From contig NZ_VWWL01000018.1 of NCBI RefSeq assembly GCF_011752995.1, positions 62,001-126,000 on the forward strand: a stretch of 64,000 nucleotides of DNA, written 5' to 3'. A model generated the notes under the pieces. The model saw only the letters and a program-made list of their open reading frames with translations. It searched no databases and was not told the origin of the DNA. Source of the stretch: Burkholderia sp. Ax-1724 (lineage in GTDB: Bacteria; Pseudomonadota; Gammaproteobacteria; Burkholderiales; Burkholderiaceae). The translations under genes were made by a program, and so were the position numbers. This document shows, piece by piece, positions 36,171-45,571 of this stretch. Position 1 is the first letter of the stretch. Each line of letters begins with the position of its first letter.

Positions 36171-36275
36171 GTGGCAATCCGGCAGTCGTGACGAGGCAGT
36201 AACCGGGCGCTTGCGCTTGAAGTCGCGGGCGCGGGCACCCATATTGCGGTAAACGCACCTTCGGAGGACGCGAGC

Positions 36276-36671
36276 ATGGAACAGTCGCAAGGAAGCTATC
36301 CGTCGCCGGTCTATCGCAACGCCATGGAGCCTGAGCGCGAGCGCAGCCTGCGCACGCTTACGCACGTGCTGTACGCACTGTATGCGGTGCACTGGCTCAC
36401 TGGCGGGCTGACCATTCTGATTGCCATCATCGTCAACTACATCAAGCGGCCGGACGTGGCCGGCACACCCTACGAAGCGCACTTCCAGTGGCAGATCCGC
36501 ACGTTCTGGATGGGCCTCGTCGGCTATGCGATCGGCGCGTCGCTGCTGCTCGTCGTGATCGGCATTCCGGTGCTGTGGGCCGTCAGCATCTGGATGTTGT
36601 ACCGTATTATCAAAGGCTGGCTGTATCTGTACGATAACAAGCCGTTCGCGAATCCACGCGGCTGGGTCTGA
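36276..36671 (+). CDS. Small membrane protein (DUF4870-like)
   Basis: 131 residues with three hydrophobic segments: about 30-50, 75-100 and a shorter C-terminal one. The pattern HWLTGGLTILIAIIVNYIKRPDV...HFQWQIRTFW is seen in small membrane proteins of the DUF4870/YtzF type. TCGGAGGACG precedes the ATG. It sits between hisE and the HIT gene, a conserved order in related bacteria. Function unknown. Confidence 0.82.
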   Translation: MEQSQGSYPSPVYRNAMEPERERSLRTLTHVLYALYAVHWLTGGLTILIAIIVNYIKRPDVAGTPYEAHFQWQIRTFWMGLVGYAIGASLLLVVIGIPVLWAVSIWMLYRIIKGWLYLYDNKPFANPRGWV

Positions 36672-36758
36672 GCGACTTGCGGTCTGTTCATCAGGCCGGC
36701 TTTCGGGGCGGATTTTGCCGCGTGCTTTGCGCTCCAGTCATATCGCGTCAGGAATACG

Positions 36759-37124
36759 ATGAGTCACGATCCGAATTGCCTTTTCTGCAAGATCGCCGCC
36801 GGCGAAATCCAGTCGACCAAAGTCTATGAAGACGACGAGTTCGTCGCCTTCCGCGACATCCGTCCGGCGGCCGAAACTCACGTGCTGGTCATCCCTCGCA
36901 AGCACATCGCGACGCTGTCGAACTGCACCGAAAACGATGCGCCTCTGCTTGGTAGAATGCTTGTCTTGACGGCGCGCCTCGCCGAGCAACTGGGTGTCGC
37001 CTACAGCGGCGGCGAAACGGGTTTTCGCACGGTAATCAATACCGGTCCGGGCGGCGGGCAGGAGGTGTATCACCTGCACGCGCATATTCTCGCGGGACCG
37101 CGTCCCTGGCAGCGCATGGGCTAG
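36759..37124 (+). CDS. Histidine triad (HIT) nucleotide-binding protein
   Basis: 121 residues, HinT type. CLFCKIAAGEIQSTKVYEDD at the N-terminus and the triad HLHAHILAG near the C-terminus. Family members hydrolyse AMP-lysine and similar phosphoramidates. Cytosolic. Confidence 0.94.
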   Translation: MSHDPNCLFCKIAAGEIQSTKVYEDDEFVAFRDIRPAAETHVLVIPRKHIATLSNCTENDAPLLGRMLVLTARLAEQLGVAYSGGETGFRTVINTGPGGGQEVYHLHAHILAGPRPWQRMG

Positions 37125-37443
37125 GCGCGGCGGCGCGGCTTTCATGGGGTGCGCGATGCTTCGCGCTCACGGGCCGCGGCGGGTGAGGCAAAGGCGATCG
37201 GCGTGGGCGTTGTATTTGCCGCAGTGTAATAACGCCGACGCGGTCGTCTGACCAGAATGGCAGCGGTTGTGCCGCCGGGTGAATCGCAACTGCCTTGCAA
37301 CCGCGAGCGCTTGCCGGGGCAAGGCGCCGGGGACAAGGCGGTACAGACGCGATGGAGACGAAGCGTTCGCGCTTCAGGTTGCGCCGCAAGGCGCACGAAA
37401 TTTTCCGCATCGCGGGGCGATGCCGAAGTTAAGGAGAGTAGTC
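37125..37443. other. Intergenic region upstream of tatA
   Basis: 319 bp with no supportable gene. It is expected to hold the tatABC promoter. TAAGGAG at 37431-37437 is the tatA ribosome site. Confidence 0.4.
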
Positions 37444-37686
37444 ATGGGTTCGTTGAGCATTTGGCATTGGCTGATCGTGTTGCTGATCGTTGCGCTCGTG
37501 TTCGGTACGAAGAAGCTGCGCAACATCGGCAGCGATCTGGGCGGCGCGGTGAAGGGGTTCAAGGAAGGCATGAAGGACGCCGAATCGCCGGCAGACGACG
37601 CGCAGCAGCAACGCGAACTGCCGCGCAACGGCGCGGTGGACGTCGAAGCCAAGGAAAAGACGCCGCATTCGAGCGACTACCGCTAA
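37444..37686 (+). CDS. tatA: Twin-arginine translocase subunit TatA
   Basis: 80 residues: one N-terminal membrane helix (SIWHWLIVLLIVALVFGTKKL) and amphipathic helix with the FKEGMKD motif. It forms the Tat pore. Strong AAGGAG upstream. The operon is relevant locally because two window proteins (9325-10272 and 52943-55105) carry Tat signals. Confidence 0.95.
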   Translation: MGSLSIWHWLIVLLIVALVFGTKKLRNIGSDLGGAVKGFKEGMKDAESPADDAQQQRELPRNGAVDVEAKEKTPHSSDYR

Positions 37687-37734
37687 GCCGCGGCGCTTTT
37701 GCCGTTCCCGCGTTACTGACGGACATTCCACTTC

Positions 37735-38268
37735 ATGCTGGACCTCGGTCTAACCAAGATGGCGCTGATCGGCGTCGTCGCGCTGGTCGTCCTCGGGCCT
37801 GAGCGCCTGCCGCGTGTCGCTCGTACGGCCGGCGCGCTGTTCGGCCGCGCACAGCGGTATATCAACGACGTGAAGGCCGAGGTCACGCGCGAAATCGAGC
37901 TGGACGAACTACGGCGCATGAAAACCGAGTTCGAAAAGGCCGCGAGCAATGTCGAAAGCGCGGTTCAGGACAATCTGCGCAAGCACGAGAACGAACTGAA
38001 CGAAGCGTGGAACAGCGGCACGTCGGTGTCGCCGGGCATGGCCGGCGGTGCGCTCGAAGATGCCGGCAGCAACGCTTCGGGCACCACATCGTGGCCGGTC
38101 AGCACGCCGGCCGCTGCGCCCAGGCGCAAGAACTGGCGCGTCAAGCAGAGCGCTACACCCGCCTGGTACAAGCGCGCAAGCCTGCGCCGCACGCGCGTGC
38201 AGTCGGGTGCCGCGCGCGTTGCCCGGCATACGCCCGCCAGCCTGCGTCGTCCGACGCGGTTCTTCTGA
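37735..38268 (+). CDS. tatB: Twin-arginine translocase subunit TatB
   Basis: 177 residues: N-terminal helix MLDLGLTKMALIGVVALVVLGPERLPRVART with the conserved GPERLP, long amphipathic helix, and an Arg-rich C-terminal tail. Receptor component with TatC. 48 bp after tatA. Confidence 0.95.
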   Translation: MLDLGLTKMALIGVVALVVLGPERLPRVARTAGALFGRAQRYINDVKAEVTREIELDELRRMKTEFEKAASNVESAVQDNLRKHENELNEAWNSGTSVSPGMAGGALEDAGSNASGTTSWPVSTPAAAPRRKNWRVKQSATPAWYKRASLRRTRVQSGAARVARHTPASLRRPTRFF

Positions 38269-38302
38269 TGATCAGAACGACAATCTCTAACCGAGGGCCG
38301 GT

Positions 38303-39088
38303 GTGAGCGACCCCCAGCAATCCCAGAACGAAGGCGCTGAAGAGACCTTCATTTCCCACCTCGTCGAACTGCGTGACCGCATCATCCGTGCGGGGCTGGC
38401 CGTCATCGTGGTGTTCATCGGGCTCGTGTACTGGGCGCCGGACATTTTCCGGCTGCTGGCGCGGCCGCTCATGATGAACCTGCCGAAGGACGGCAAGATG
38501 ATCGTCACCGACGTCACAGGCTCGTTCTTCGTGCCGATGAAAGTGACGATGCTGGTGGCGTTCGTGATCGCGCTGCCGGTCGTGCTGTACCAGATCTGGG
38601 CGTTCGTCGCGCCGGGCTTGTATCAGCACGAGAAGAAGCTGGTCGCGCCGCTGGTGGCGAGCAGTTACACGCTGTTCCTGTGCGGCATGGCGTTTGCGTA
38701 CTTCGTCGTGTTTCCGACTATCTTTCGCGTGATGGCGCACTACAACGCGCCGCTCGGCGCGGAGATGACGACCGATATCGACAATTACCTGAGCTTCGTG
38801 CTGACGATGTTCATCGCGTTCGGCGTGACGTTCGAGGTGCCGATCGTCGTCGTGCTGCTCGTGCGCATGAACGTCATCACGCTGAAGAAGCTCAAGGAGA
38901 TTCGCCCCTACGTGATCGTCGGCGCGTTCGTGGTGTCGGCCGTCGTGACGCCGCCGGACGTGTTCTCGCAACTGATCCTCGCGGTGCCGCTGATCGTGCT
39001 GTACGAAGCGGGCATCATCGCGGCGCGGGTGTTCGTCGGCAAGCAGCCGGCGGCGGTGACGGAGGATGCCAGTCCGCCGTCGAATTGA
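38303..39088 (+). CDS. tatC: Twin-arginine translocase subunit TatC
   Basis: 261 residues, six membrane spans, N-terminal FISHLVELRDR and later FGVTFEVPIVVVLL and TPPDVFSQ motifs. Binds the RR signal. GTG start. Followed by a strong terminator. Confidence 0.95.
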   Translation: MSDPQQSQNEGAEETFISHLVELRDRIIRAGLAVIVVFIGLVYWAPDIFRLLARPLMMNLPKDGKMIVTDVTGSFFVPMKVTMLVAFVIALPVVLYQIWAFVAPGLYQHEKKLVAPLVASSYTLFLCGMAFAYFVVFPTIFRVMAHYNAPLGAEMTTDIDNYLSFVLTMFIAFGVTFEVPIVVVLLVRMNVITLKKLKEIRPYVIVGAFVVSAVVTPPDVFSQLILAVPLIVLYEAGIIAARVFVGKQPAAVTEDASPPSN

Positions 39089-39123
39089 GCGCCGGCATGC
39101 GGCGAGCAAGCCCGGCCAGGCAA

Positions 39124-39160
39124 AGCAAAAGGGCAGTCCATCATGGACTGCCCTTTTGCT
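39124..39160. terminator. Bidirectional rho-independent terminator between tatC and the protease gene
   Basis: Perfect 17-bp stem AGCAAAAGGGCAGTCCA / TGGACTGCCCTTTTGCT with loop TCA. A-rich and T-rich edges make it usable from both sides. It lies between convergent genes. Confidence 0.92.
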
Positions 39161-39294
39161 TTCGTACGTGCGTATCCGGCTAGCCGGCGGTCTTCGCACT
39201 ACGCGCCGGCGCGGAGGCGCTATGCGCGGCGCCTGCTGGCGGCAACACACCTCGCCATACCTTACGACGCGTCCGCGAGGCTCACGCCCGGCCC

Positions 39295-40515
39295 TCAACC
39301 CCCATCATCATCCGGCTGATCGCCGCCGTTATCGTCTTCGGCCTGCTTCGGCGGCGGCGGACGCTTGCCGATCGTCACGTCGAGGTCGATCGGATGGCCC
39401 TTGCGCACCAGATGCACTTTCGCCGACGTGCCCGGTTTGATCTGCGCGATCACGTTCAGCAGGCGCGTGGTGTCGGTGATTTCCTGGTTGTTCACGCTCA
39501 TCAGGATGTCGCCGGGCTTGATGCCCGCGCGATCCGCCGGGCCGCTCTTCAGCACGCCCGCGACGATCGCGCCCGACTTCTGCTCGAGCCCGAACGACTC
39601 GGCGATTTCGGGCGTGACGTCCTGCGGCTCGACGCCGATCCAGCCGCGCGTGACCGAGCCCGTCGTGATGATGCTTTCGAGCACGCTGCGCGCGGTCGAC
39701 ACCGGAATCGCGAAGCCGATGCCGAGCGAGCCGCCCGAGCGCGAATAGATCGCGGTATTGATGCCGAGCAGGTTGCCGTTCACGTCGACGAGCGCCCCGC
39801 CCGAGTTGCCGGGGTTGATCGCCGCGTCGGTCTGGATGAAGTTTTCGAACGTGTTGATGCCGAGGTGATTGCGCCCGAGCGCGCTGACGATGCCCATCGT
39901 CACGGTCTGGCCGACGCCGAACGGATTGCCGATCGCGAGCACGACGTCGCCGACGTGCGTCTGATCCATGCGCCCAAGTGTGATGGTGGGCAGATTGGTC
40001 AGGTTGATCTTGAGCACGGCCAGATCGGTTTCGGGATCGACGCCGATCACCTTCGCGCTGGTGGTGCGGCCGTCGGCGAGCGCGACTTCGATCTGATCGG
40101 CGCCGTCGACGACGTGCTGGTTCGTTAGAATGTAACCTTCCGAACTCACTATCACGCCTGAGCCGAGATTCGAGGCGGGCTGCTCCGGCTGCTTGCGATT
40201 GTTTTTGTCGCCGAAGAAGTAGCGGAACAGCGGGTCTTTCGCGCGCGGGTCGGGTGGCAGTGAGCCATCCTTGCTGGAGAACACATTGACGACCGCGGGC
40301 ATCGCTTTTTGCGCGGCATCCGCATAGGACGCCTCGGCATGGCCGCCGCCGATGCCTGGCGCCACTTCCCGCAGCGCGACGATCGGTTCGGCGAGTTGTC
40401 TGCCGAACTGCCCTTGACGCTGGAGCCACTGCGGTTTGAGGGTCGCAATGATGAACATCAGCGCCAACAGCACAGTCACCGCTTGGGCAAATAACAGCCA
40501 GAAGCGTCTAAGCAT
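39295..40515 (-). CDS. Membrane-anchored HtrA-type serine protease (DegS/DegQ-like)
   Basis: 406 residues. An N-terminal hydrophobic anchor (about residues 6-25), then a trypsin-like domain with catalytic His134 (TNQHVVDG), Asp164 (ETDLAVLK) and Ser238 (GNSGGALV), and one PDZ domain (GWIGVEPQDV...DRAGIKPGDILMSVN). One PDZ and an uncleaved anchor are the DegS arrangement, which suggests envelope-stress sensing, although the basic layout also fits MucD/HhoA. Its start codon is only 19 bp from that of the divergent Nif3-like gene. Confidence 0.9.
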   Translation of the reverse strand: MLRRFWLLFAQAVTVLLALMFIIATLKPQWLQRQGQFGRQLAEPIVALREVAPGIGGGHAEASYADAAQKAMPAVVNVFSSKDGSLPPDPRAKDPLFRYFFGDKNNRKQPEQPASNLGSGVIVSSEGYILTNQHVVDGADQIEVALADGRTTSAKVIGVDPETDLAVLKINLTNLPTITLGRMDQTHVGDVVLAIGNPFGVGQTVTMGIVSALGRNHLGINTFENFIQTDAAINPGNSGGALVDVNGNLLGINTAIYSRSGGSLGIGFAIPVSTARSVLESIITTGSVTRGWIGVEPQDVTPEIAESFGLEQKSGAIVAGVLKSGPADRAGIKPGDILMSVNNQEITDTTRLLNVIAQIKPGTSAKVHLVRKGHPIDLDVTIGKRPPPPKQAEDDNGGDQPDDDGG

Positions 40516-40534
40516 CTGAAGACTAGAGGTCTAT

Positions 40535-41281
40535 ATGGATCGGATAGAACTTGAATTGTACTTGAACAATCTCCTTGAAACCGCGCGCTTCAAGGACTAT
40601 TGCCCGAACGGACTGCAGGTCGAAGGACGGCGCCGGATCAGCCGTCTCGCGACCGGCGTGACCGCCTCGGCGGCCTTCCTCGAGGCTGCGCTCGAGTGGG
40701 GCGCGGACGCCGTGCTGGTGCATCACGGCTACTTCTGGCGCAACGAGGCGCCGCAGATCACCGGCCGCAAACATGCGCGCCTGAAGCTGCTGCTCGCCAA
40801 CGACCTGAACCTGTTCGCCTACCACTTGCCGCTCGACGATCACTCCGAACTCGGCAACAACGCGCAGATCGGCGAGAAGATGGGCTGGATCGGCGACGCG
40901 CGCTTCGGCGAGAACGATCTCGGCTGGCTCGCCACGCTGCCGATGCCGATCACGCTGTCGCACCTCACCGCCGAGATCGAACAGACGCTCGGCCGCGCGC
41001 CGCTCGTATTCGGCGATCCGGACATGGAGTTGCGCCGCGTCGGCTGGTGCACGGGCGCCGCACAGAGCATGTTCGGCGCGGCGATCGACGCGGGCGCCGA
41101 CGTCTACGTGACGGGCGAGGTGTCGGAATCGGTCATGCATGCGGCGGCGGAAAGCGGCGTCGCTTTTCTCGCCGCCGGCCACCATGCGACCGAACGTTTC
41201 GGCGTGCAGGCGGTGGGCAAGCATCTGTCCGAATCGTTCGATATCGAACACCTCTTTATCGATATCCCCAATCCGGTTTAA
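40535..41281 (+). CDS. Nif3-like dinuclear metal centre protein (YbgI/NIF3 family)
   Basis: 248 residues. Metal-binding His-His in AVLVHHGYFWRNE and His/Glu in AGHHATERFGV match the toroidal hexameric Nif3 family; the biochemical role is debated. AGAGG lies 5 bp before ATG. Divergent from the protease gene, with start codons 19 bp apart. Confidence 0.93.
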   Translation: MDRIELELYLNNLLETARFKDYCPNGLQVEGRRRISRLATGVTASAAFLEAALEWGADAVLVHHGYFWRNEAPQITGRKHARLKLLLANDLNLFAYHLPLDDHSELGNNAQIGEKMGWIGDARFGENDLGWLATLPMPITLSHLTAEIEQTLGRAPLVFGDPDMELRRVGWCTGAAQSMFGAAIDAGADVYVTGEVSESVMHAAAESGVAFLAAGHHATERFGVQAVGKHLSESFDIEHLFIDIPNPV

Positions 41282-41500
41282 TTGCGAATTGCATTAACAA
41301 AGTGAAAGGCATGAATACCGTAGAAGGCACTTAAAAGGAGGTGCGAAAAAGTTTGCGATCGGTACGGACAAACCCTGAGTTATCAAGGGCTTCGCATGGT
41401 TTTTGGCACTCGGCCCTTGTAAATGGCGACTCCATTCGAGCAAACTAGCGGCGGTAGAAGCGACGTGAAGGAAAAATCCAACTCAGAAGTGGGGCGTGTG

Positions 41501-42121
41501 ATGCGAGACAAAGAAGAGGAACGCGTCGATGGCAGCCGCCGTAACTGGCTGGTAGCGACGACCGTAGCAGGCGGCATAGGAGGTGTTGCCGTTGTTGTAC
41601 CCTTTGTTAGTTCGTTTGCACCATCCGAAAAGGCCAAGGCAGCGGGTGCCCCGGTCGAAGTCGATTTCAGCAGTCTCAAGCCCGGCGACATGATGACGGT
41701 CGCCTGGCGCGGCAAGCCGGTGTGGGTCATCAACCGCACGGACCGCATGCTCGCCGACGTCCAGAAAGCGGACAACATGGTGGCGGACCCTCACTCGCTG
41801 AATCCGTTCTCGATGCCGCTGCCGGACTACTGCAACAACGAATTCCGTTCGCGCGCCGAGAACAAGCATCTGCTCGTCGCCGTCGCCGTGTGCACGCATC
41901 TGGGCTGCACGCCGACGCCGCGCTTCCAGGAGGGCCCGCAGCCCAATCTCCCCGACGACTGGCCAGGCGGCTTTCTGTGCCCGTGCCACGGCTCGACCTA
42001 CGACATGGCCGGCCGCGTCTTCAAGAACAAACCCGCCCCGCAGAACCTCGACATCCCGCGTTTCATGTTCACGTCGGCGACGTCCCTTGTGATCGGGAAG
42101 GACGAAAAAGGAGAAGCGTAA
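41501..42121 (+). CDS. petA: Ubiquinol-cytochrome c reductase, Rieske iron-sulfur subunit
   Basis: 206 residues. A Tat-like N-terminus (RRNWLVATTVAGGIGGVAVVVPF) is a membrane anchor. The 2Fe-2S ligands are in CTHLGC and CPCHGS. Start MRDKEEERVDG gives the usual length; the frame is open to ATG 41423, which would add 26 residues. Its stop shares one base with the petB start (TAATG). Confidence 0.94.
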   Translation: MRDKEEERVDGSRRNWLVATTVAGGIGGVAVVVPFVSSFAPSEKAKAAGAPVEVDFSSLKPGDMMTVAWRGKPVWVINRTDRMLADVQKADNMVADPHSLNPFSMPLPDYCNNEFRSRAENKHLLVAVAVCTHLGCTPTPRFQEGPQPNLPDDWPGGFLCPCHGSTYDMAGRVFKNKPAPQNLDIPRFMFTSATSLVIGKDEKGEA

Positions 42122-43500
42122 TGGCGAGCGAACACGAAGTAGAGACGACCGGGCTGGCTGGTTGGATCGACCAGCGCTTCCCGATGACTTCCACCTGGAA
42201 GAAGCACGTTTCCGAGTACTACGCGCCGAAGAACTTCAACTTCTGGTACTTCTTCGGTTCGCTTGCGTTGCTGGTGCTGGTCAACCAGATCGTCACCGGC
42301 ATCTTCCTCACGATGAATTACAAGCCCGACGCGACGCTCGCGTTTTCGTCGGTCGAGTACATCATGCGCGAGGTGCCGTGGGGCTGGCTGATCCGCTACA
42401 TGCACTCGACGGGCGCGTCGATGTTCTTCGTCGTCGTGTACCTGCACATGTTCCGCGGGCTCATGTACGGCTCGTACCGCAAGCCGCGCGAGCTCGTGTG
42501 GATTTTCGGCTGCATGATCTTCCTGTGCCTGATGGCCGAGGCGTTCTTCGGCTACCTGCTGCCGTGGGGCCAGATGTCGTTCTGGGGCGCGCAGGTGATC
42601 GTGAACCTGTTCTCGGCGATTCCGTTCATTGGGCCGGATCTGTCGCTGTGGATTCGCGGCGACTATGTCGTCTCCGACGTCACGCTGAACCGCTTCTTCG
42701 CGTTTCATGTGATCGCGATTCCGCTCGTGCTGGTCGGCCTCGTGATCGCGCACCTCGTGGCGCTGCACGAGGTCGGCTCGAACAACCCGGACGGCATCGA
42801 GATCAAGGCGAAGAAGGGCCCGGACGGCGTGCCGCTCGACGGCATTCCGTTCCACCCGTACTACTCGGTGCACGACTTCATGGGCGTGACGGTTTTCCTG
42901 CTGATCTTCGCGGCGATCATTTTCTTCGCGCCGGAAATGGGCGGGTACTTCCTCGAAGCGAACAACTTCATTCCCGCGAATCCGCTGCAAACGCCGCCGG
43001 AAATTGCCCCGGTGTGGTACTTCACGGCCTTTTACGCGATGCTGCGCGCCACCACGGACCCGTTCAAGATCGTGCTGATGATCGTGATCGGTCTGCTCGG
43101 CCTGCTCGCGCTCGTGCGCGCGCGCGGCAAGTGGAAGCTCGGTCTGCCGGTGCTCGCGGTGCTCGTGATTCTCGCGATGGCGTTCACCGAGTCGAAGTTC
43201 TGGGGCGTGGTGGTGATGGGCAGCGCGGTGATTTCGCTGTTCTTCCTGCCGTGGCTCGACCAGTCGCCGGTCAAGTCGATCCGCTACCGGCCGTTTTTTC
43301 ACAAGGTGTTCTACGGCATCTTCGTGATCGCGTTCCTGACGCTGGGCTTCCTCGGCACGCGGCCGCCGTCGCCGGTCTCGACGCTGATCGCCCAGGTCTG
43401 CGCGCTGATCTACTTCGCGTTTTTCCTCGGCATGCCGTTCTGGACGCGGCTTGGCAAGTTCAAGCAGCCGCCGGAGCGGGTGCGGTTCAAGCCTCACTAA
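42121..43500 (+). CDS. petB: Cytochrome b of the bc1 complex
   Basis: 459 residues, eight or more membrane spans. Heme-ligand His pairs in helices B and D (RYMHSTGASMFFVVVYLHMFRG and FAFHVIAIPLVLVGLVIAHLVALH) and the quinol-site PEWY-like motif, here PVWYF (after PPEIA). AAAGGAGAAG lies before the start. Complex III of the respiratory chain. Confidence 0.96.
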   Translation: MASEHEVETTGLAGWIDQRFPMTSTWKKHVSEYYAPKNFNFWYFFGSLALLVLVNQIVTGIFLTMNYKPDATLAFSSVEYIMREVPWGWLIRYMHSTGASMFFVVVYLHMFRGLMYGSYRKPRELVWIFGCMIFLCLMAEAFFGYLLPWGQMSFWGAQVIVNLFSAIPFIGPDLSLWIRGDYVVSDVTLNRFFAFHVIAIPLVLVGLVIAHLVALHEVGSNNPDGIEIKAKKGPDGVPLDGIPFHPYYSVHDFMGVTVFLLIFAAIIFFAPEMGGYFLEANNFIPANPLQTPPEIAPVWYFTAFYAMLRATTDPFKIVLMIVIGLLGLLALVRARGKWKLGLPVLAVLVILAMAFTESKFWGVVVMGSAVISLFFLPWLDQSPVKSIRYRPFFHKVFYGIFVIAFLTLGFLGTRPPSPVSTLIAQVCALIYFAFFLGMPFWTRLGKFKQPPERVRFKPH

Positions 43501-43523
43501 TCGCGAGCCAGGAGAACACGAAG

Positions 43524-44279
43524 ATGAAAAAACTGCTTTCGATGTGCGCGCTGATCGGCGCGACGCTGTTTGCGCTGCTGGCCGCGCCGGCCCACGCGGA
43601 CGAGAATTTCCCGCTCGACCGCGCGCCGGACAACACGAACAATTTCGCTTCTTTGCAGCGCGGCGCGCAATTGTTTGTAAACTACTGCCTGAATTGCCAC
43701 AGCGCGAACCTGATGCGCTACAACCGCCTGACCGATCTCGGCATTACGCCGGCTGAAATTCAGGCGAACCTGCTGTTCACCACCGACAAGGTCGGCAACA
43801 CGATGACGGTGGCGATGCGCCCGGACGACGCGAAAGCGTGGTTCGGCGCGACGCCGCCGGATCTGTCGGTGGAGGCGCGGGCGCGCGGCAAGGACTGGCT
43901 GTACACGTATCTGCGCAGCTTCTATCGCGACGATACGCGGCCGACCGGCTGGAACAATCTGGTGTATGAAAACGTGAGCATGCCTCACGTGCTATGGCAG
44001 CTTCAGGGGCAGCGCGCGGCGAAATTCGGCGATGAAACCGACGAAAAAACCGGCGAAACGGTACACAAGTTCCTCGGCTTCCAGCAACTGACTCCGGGGA
44101 CGATGTCGCCGGTAGATTATGATTCTGCTGTGGCCGACCTCGTGTCGTACCTGTCATGGATGTCCGAACCGACGCAGCAAACCCGCAAGCAGCTTGGCGT
44201 GTGGGTGCTGCTGTTCCTCGGTATCCTGAGCTTTTTCGCCTGGCGACTGAACGCCGCGTACTGGAAACATATCAAATAA
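43524..44279 (+). CDS. petC: Cytochrome c1
   Basis: 251 residues. Sec signal ending AHA, covalent-heme motif CLNCH, and a C-terminal membrane anchor (LGVWVLLFLGILSFFAWRLNA) ending in Lys. AGGAGAAC precedes ATG. Third gene of petABC. Confidence 0.95.
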   Translation: MKKLLSMCALIGATLFALLAAPAHADENFPLDRAPDNTNNFASLQRGAQLFVNYCLNCHSANLMRYNRLTDLGITPAEIQANLLFTTDKVGNTMTVAMRPDDAKAWFGATPPDLSVEARARGKDWLYTYLRSFYRDDTRPTGWNNLVYENVSMPHVLWQLQGQRAAKFGDETDEKTGETVHKFLGFQQLTPGTMSPVDYDSAVADLVSYLSWMSEPTQQTRKQLGVWVLLFLGILSFFAWRLNAAYWKHIK

Positions 44280-44311
44280 TCACGCCGCTACACGGCGTGG
44301 GGCCGGCGCCA

Positions 44312-44337
44312 GGAAAAACCTGCTGAGCGGTTTTTCC
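44312..44337 (+). terminator. Hairpin between petC and sspA
   Basis: GGAAAAACC-N8-GGTTTTTCC is a perfect 9-bp stem. A second stem, CACGCCG-N5-CGGCGTG, lies just upstream (44281-44299). There is no T run after the stem, so this may be an attenuator or RNA-processing site. Confidence 0.4.
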
Positions 44338-44374
44338 GTGCGCTGGCCCTTCAGCTTTTTGAGGAAACGTAAAT

Positions 44375-44986
44375 ATGATGGTTCTGTATTCCGGCACTAC
44401 TTGCCCGTTCTCCCAGCGTTGCCGGCTGGTGCTGTTCGAAAAGGGCATGGACTTCGAGATCCGCGACGTCGACCTGTTCAACAAGCCGGAAGACATCGCC
44501 GTGATGAATCCGTATGGTCAAGTGCCGATTCTCGTCGAACGGGACCTGATTCTGTACGAATCGAACATCATCAACGAGTATATCGACGAGCGCTTCCCGC
44601 ACCCGCAACTGATGCCGGCCGACCCGGTGCAGCGCGCGCGCGCCCGCCTGTTCCTGCTCAACTTCGAAAAGGAGCTGTTCGTCCACGTCGGCACGCTCGA
44701 AAACGAGAAGGGCAAGGCGGCCGAGAAGAATCACGAGAAGGCGCGCCTCGCGATTCGCGATCGCCTGACGCAGCTCGCGCCGATCTTCCTGAAGAACAAG
44801 TACATGCTGGGCGAAGAGTTCTCGATGCTCGACGTGGCGATCGCGCCGCTGCTGTGGCGTCTCGATCACTACGGCATCGAGCTGTCGAAGAACGCTGCGC
44901 CGCTGATGAAGTACGCCGAGCGCATTTTCAGCCGCCCGGCTTATATCGAAGCGCTGACGCCGTCGGAAAAGGTGATGCGCCGTTGA
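44375..44986 (+). CDS. sspA: Stringent starvation protein A homologue (GST fold)
   Basis: 203 residues. Thioredoxin-like N-terminal domain (YSGTTCPFSQRCRLVLFEKG, NPYGQVPILVERD, LYESNIINEYID) and an alpha-helical GST C-terminal domain. In E. coli SspA associates with RNA polymerase. sspB follows 65 bp on. AGGAAACG precedes the start. Confidence 0.9.
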   Translation: MMVLYSGTTCPFSQRCRLVLFEKGMDFEIRDVDLFNKPEDIAVMNPYGQVPILVERDLILYESNIINEYIDERFPHPQLMPADPVQRARARLFLLNFEKELFVHVGTLENEKGKAAEKNHEKARLAIRDRLTQLAPIFLKNKYMLGEEFSMLDVAIAPLLWRLDHYGIELSKNAAPLMKYAERIFSRPAYIEALTPSEKVMRR

Positions 44987-45051
44987 GTTTGGCTTTGGAG
45001 CGCGGGCGCGCATCGTTCCGATGCGCGCCCGCGCCCGCAAGAGGACTGTTG

Positions 45052-45552
45052 ATGCAAGAGATTTCCACGAAGCCTTATCTGCTGCGCGCGCTTTACGAGT
45101 GGTGCACGGATAACGGCTACACGCCGCACATCGCGGTGCGGGTCGACAATCAGACGCGTGTGCCGCGTCAGTTCGTGCGTGACAACGAGATCGTGCTGAA
45201 CATCAGCTTCGAGGCGACGAGCCAGCTGCAGATGGGCAACGAGTGGATCGAGTTCAACGCGCGCTTCTCGGGCAAGTCGCACAAGATCGAGGTGCCGGTC
45301 GCCAACATTCTCGCGATCTACGCGCGCGAAAACGGCCAGGGCATGGCATTTCCGGTCGAATCGGCGGGGGGCGAGGCGCAGGATTCGGGCGCGGACGCCG
45401 CGGACGAACCCGAAGTGCCCGCCGCGCCGCGCGCGGTCGAAACGGCGCCGGCCGATCTGGATGCCAGCACTGACAACGCCGCGGACAAGCCGCAACCGGA
45501 CGACGACGGGTCGAAAGGCGGCGGCAGGGCTCGCCTTAAGATCGTGAAATGA
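45052..45552 (+). CDS. sspB: ClpXP adaptor SspB
   Basis: 166 residues. The ssrA-tag-binding domain is evident (YLLRALYEWCTDNGYTPHIAV, VLNISFEATSQLQMGNEWI). A long acidic linker follows, then a C-terminal GRARLKIVK that docks ClpX. Same order as E. coli sspAB. AAGAGGAC lies 9 bp before ATG. Confidence 0.93.
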   Translation: MQEISTKPYLLRALYEWCTDNGYTPHIAVRVDNQTRVPRQFVRDNEIVLNISFEATSQLQMGNEWIEFNARFSGKSHKIEVPVANILAIYARENGQGMAFPVESAGGEAQDSGADAADEPEVPAAPRAVETAPADLDASTDNAADKPQPDDDGSKGGGRARLKIVK

Positions 45553-45571
45553 AGTAGAATCACGGCCTCAT

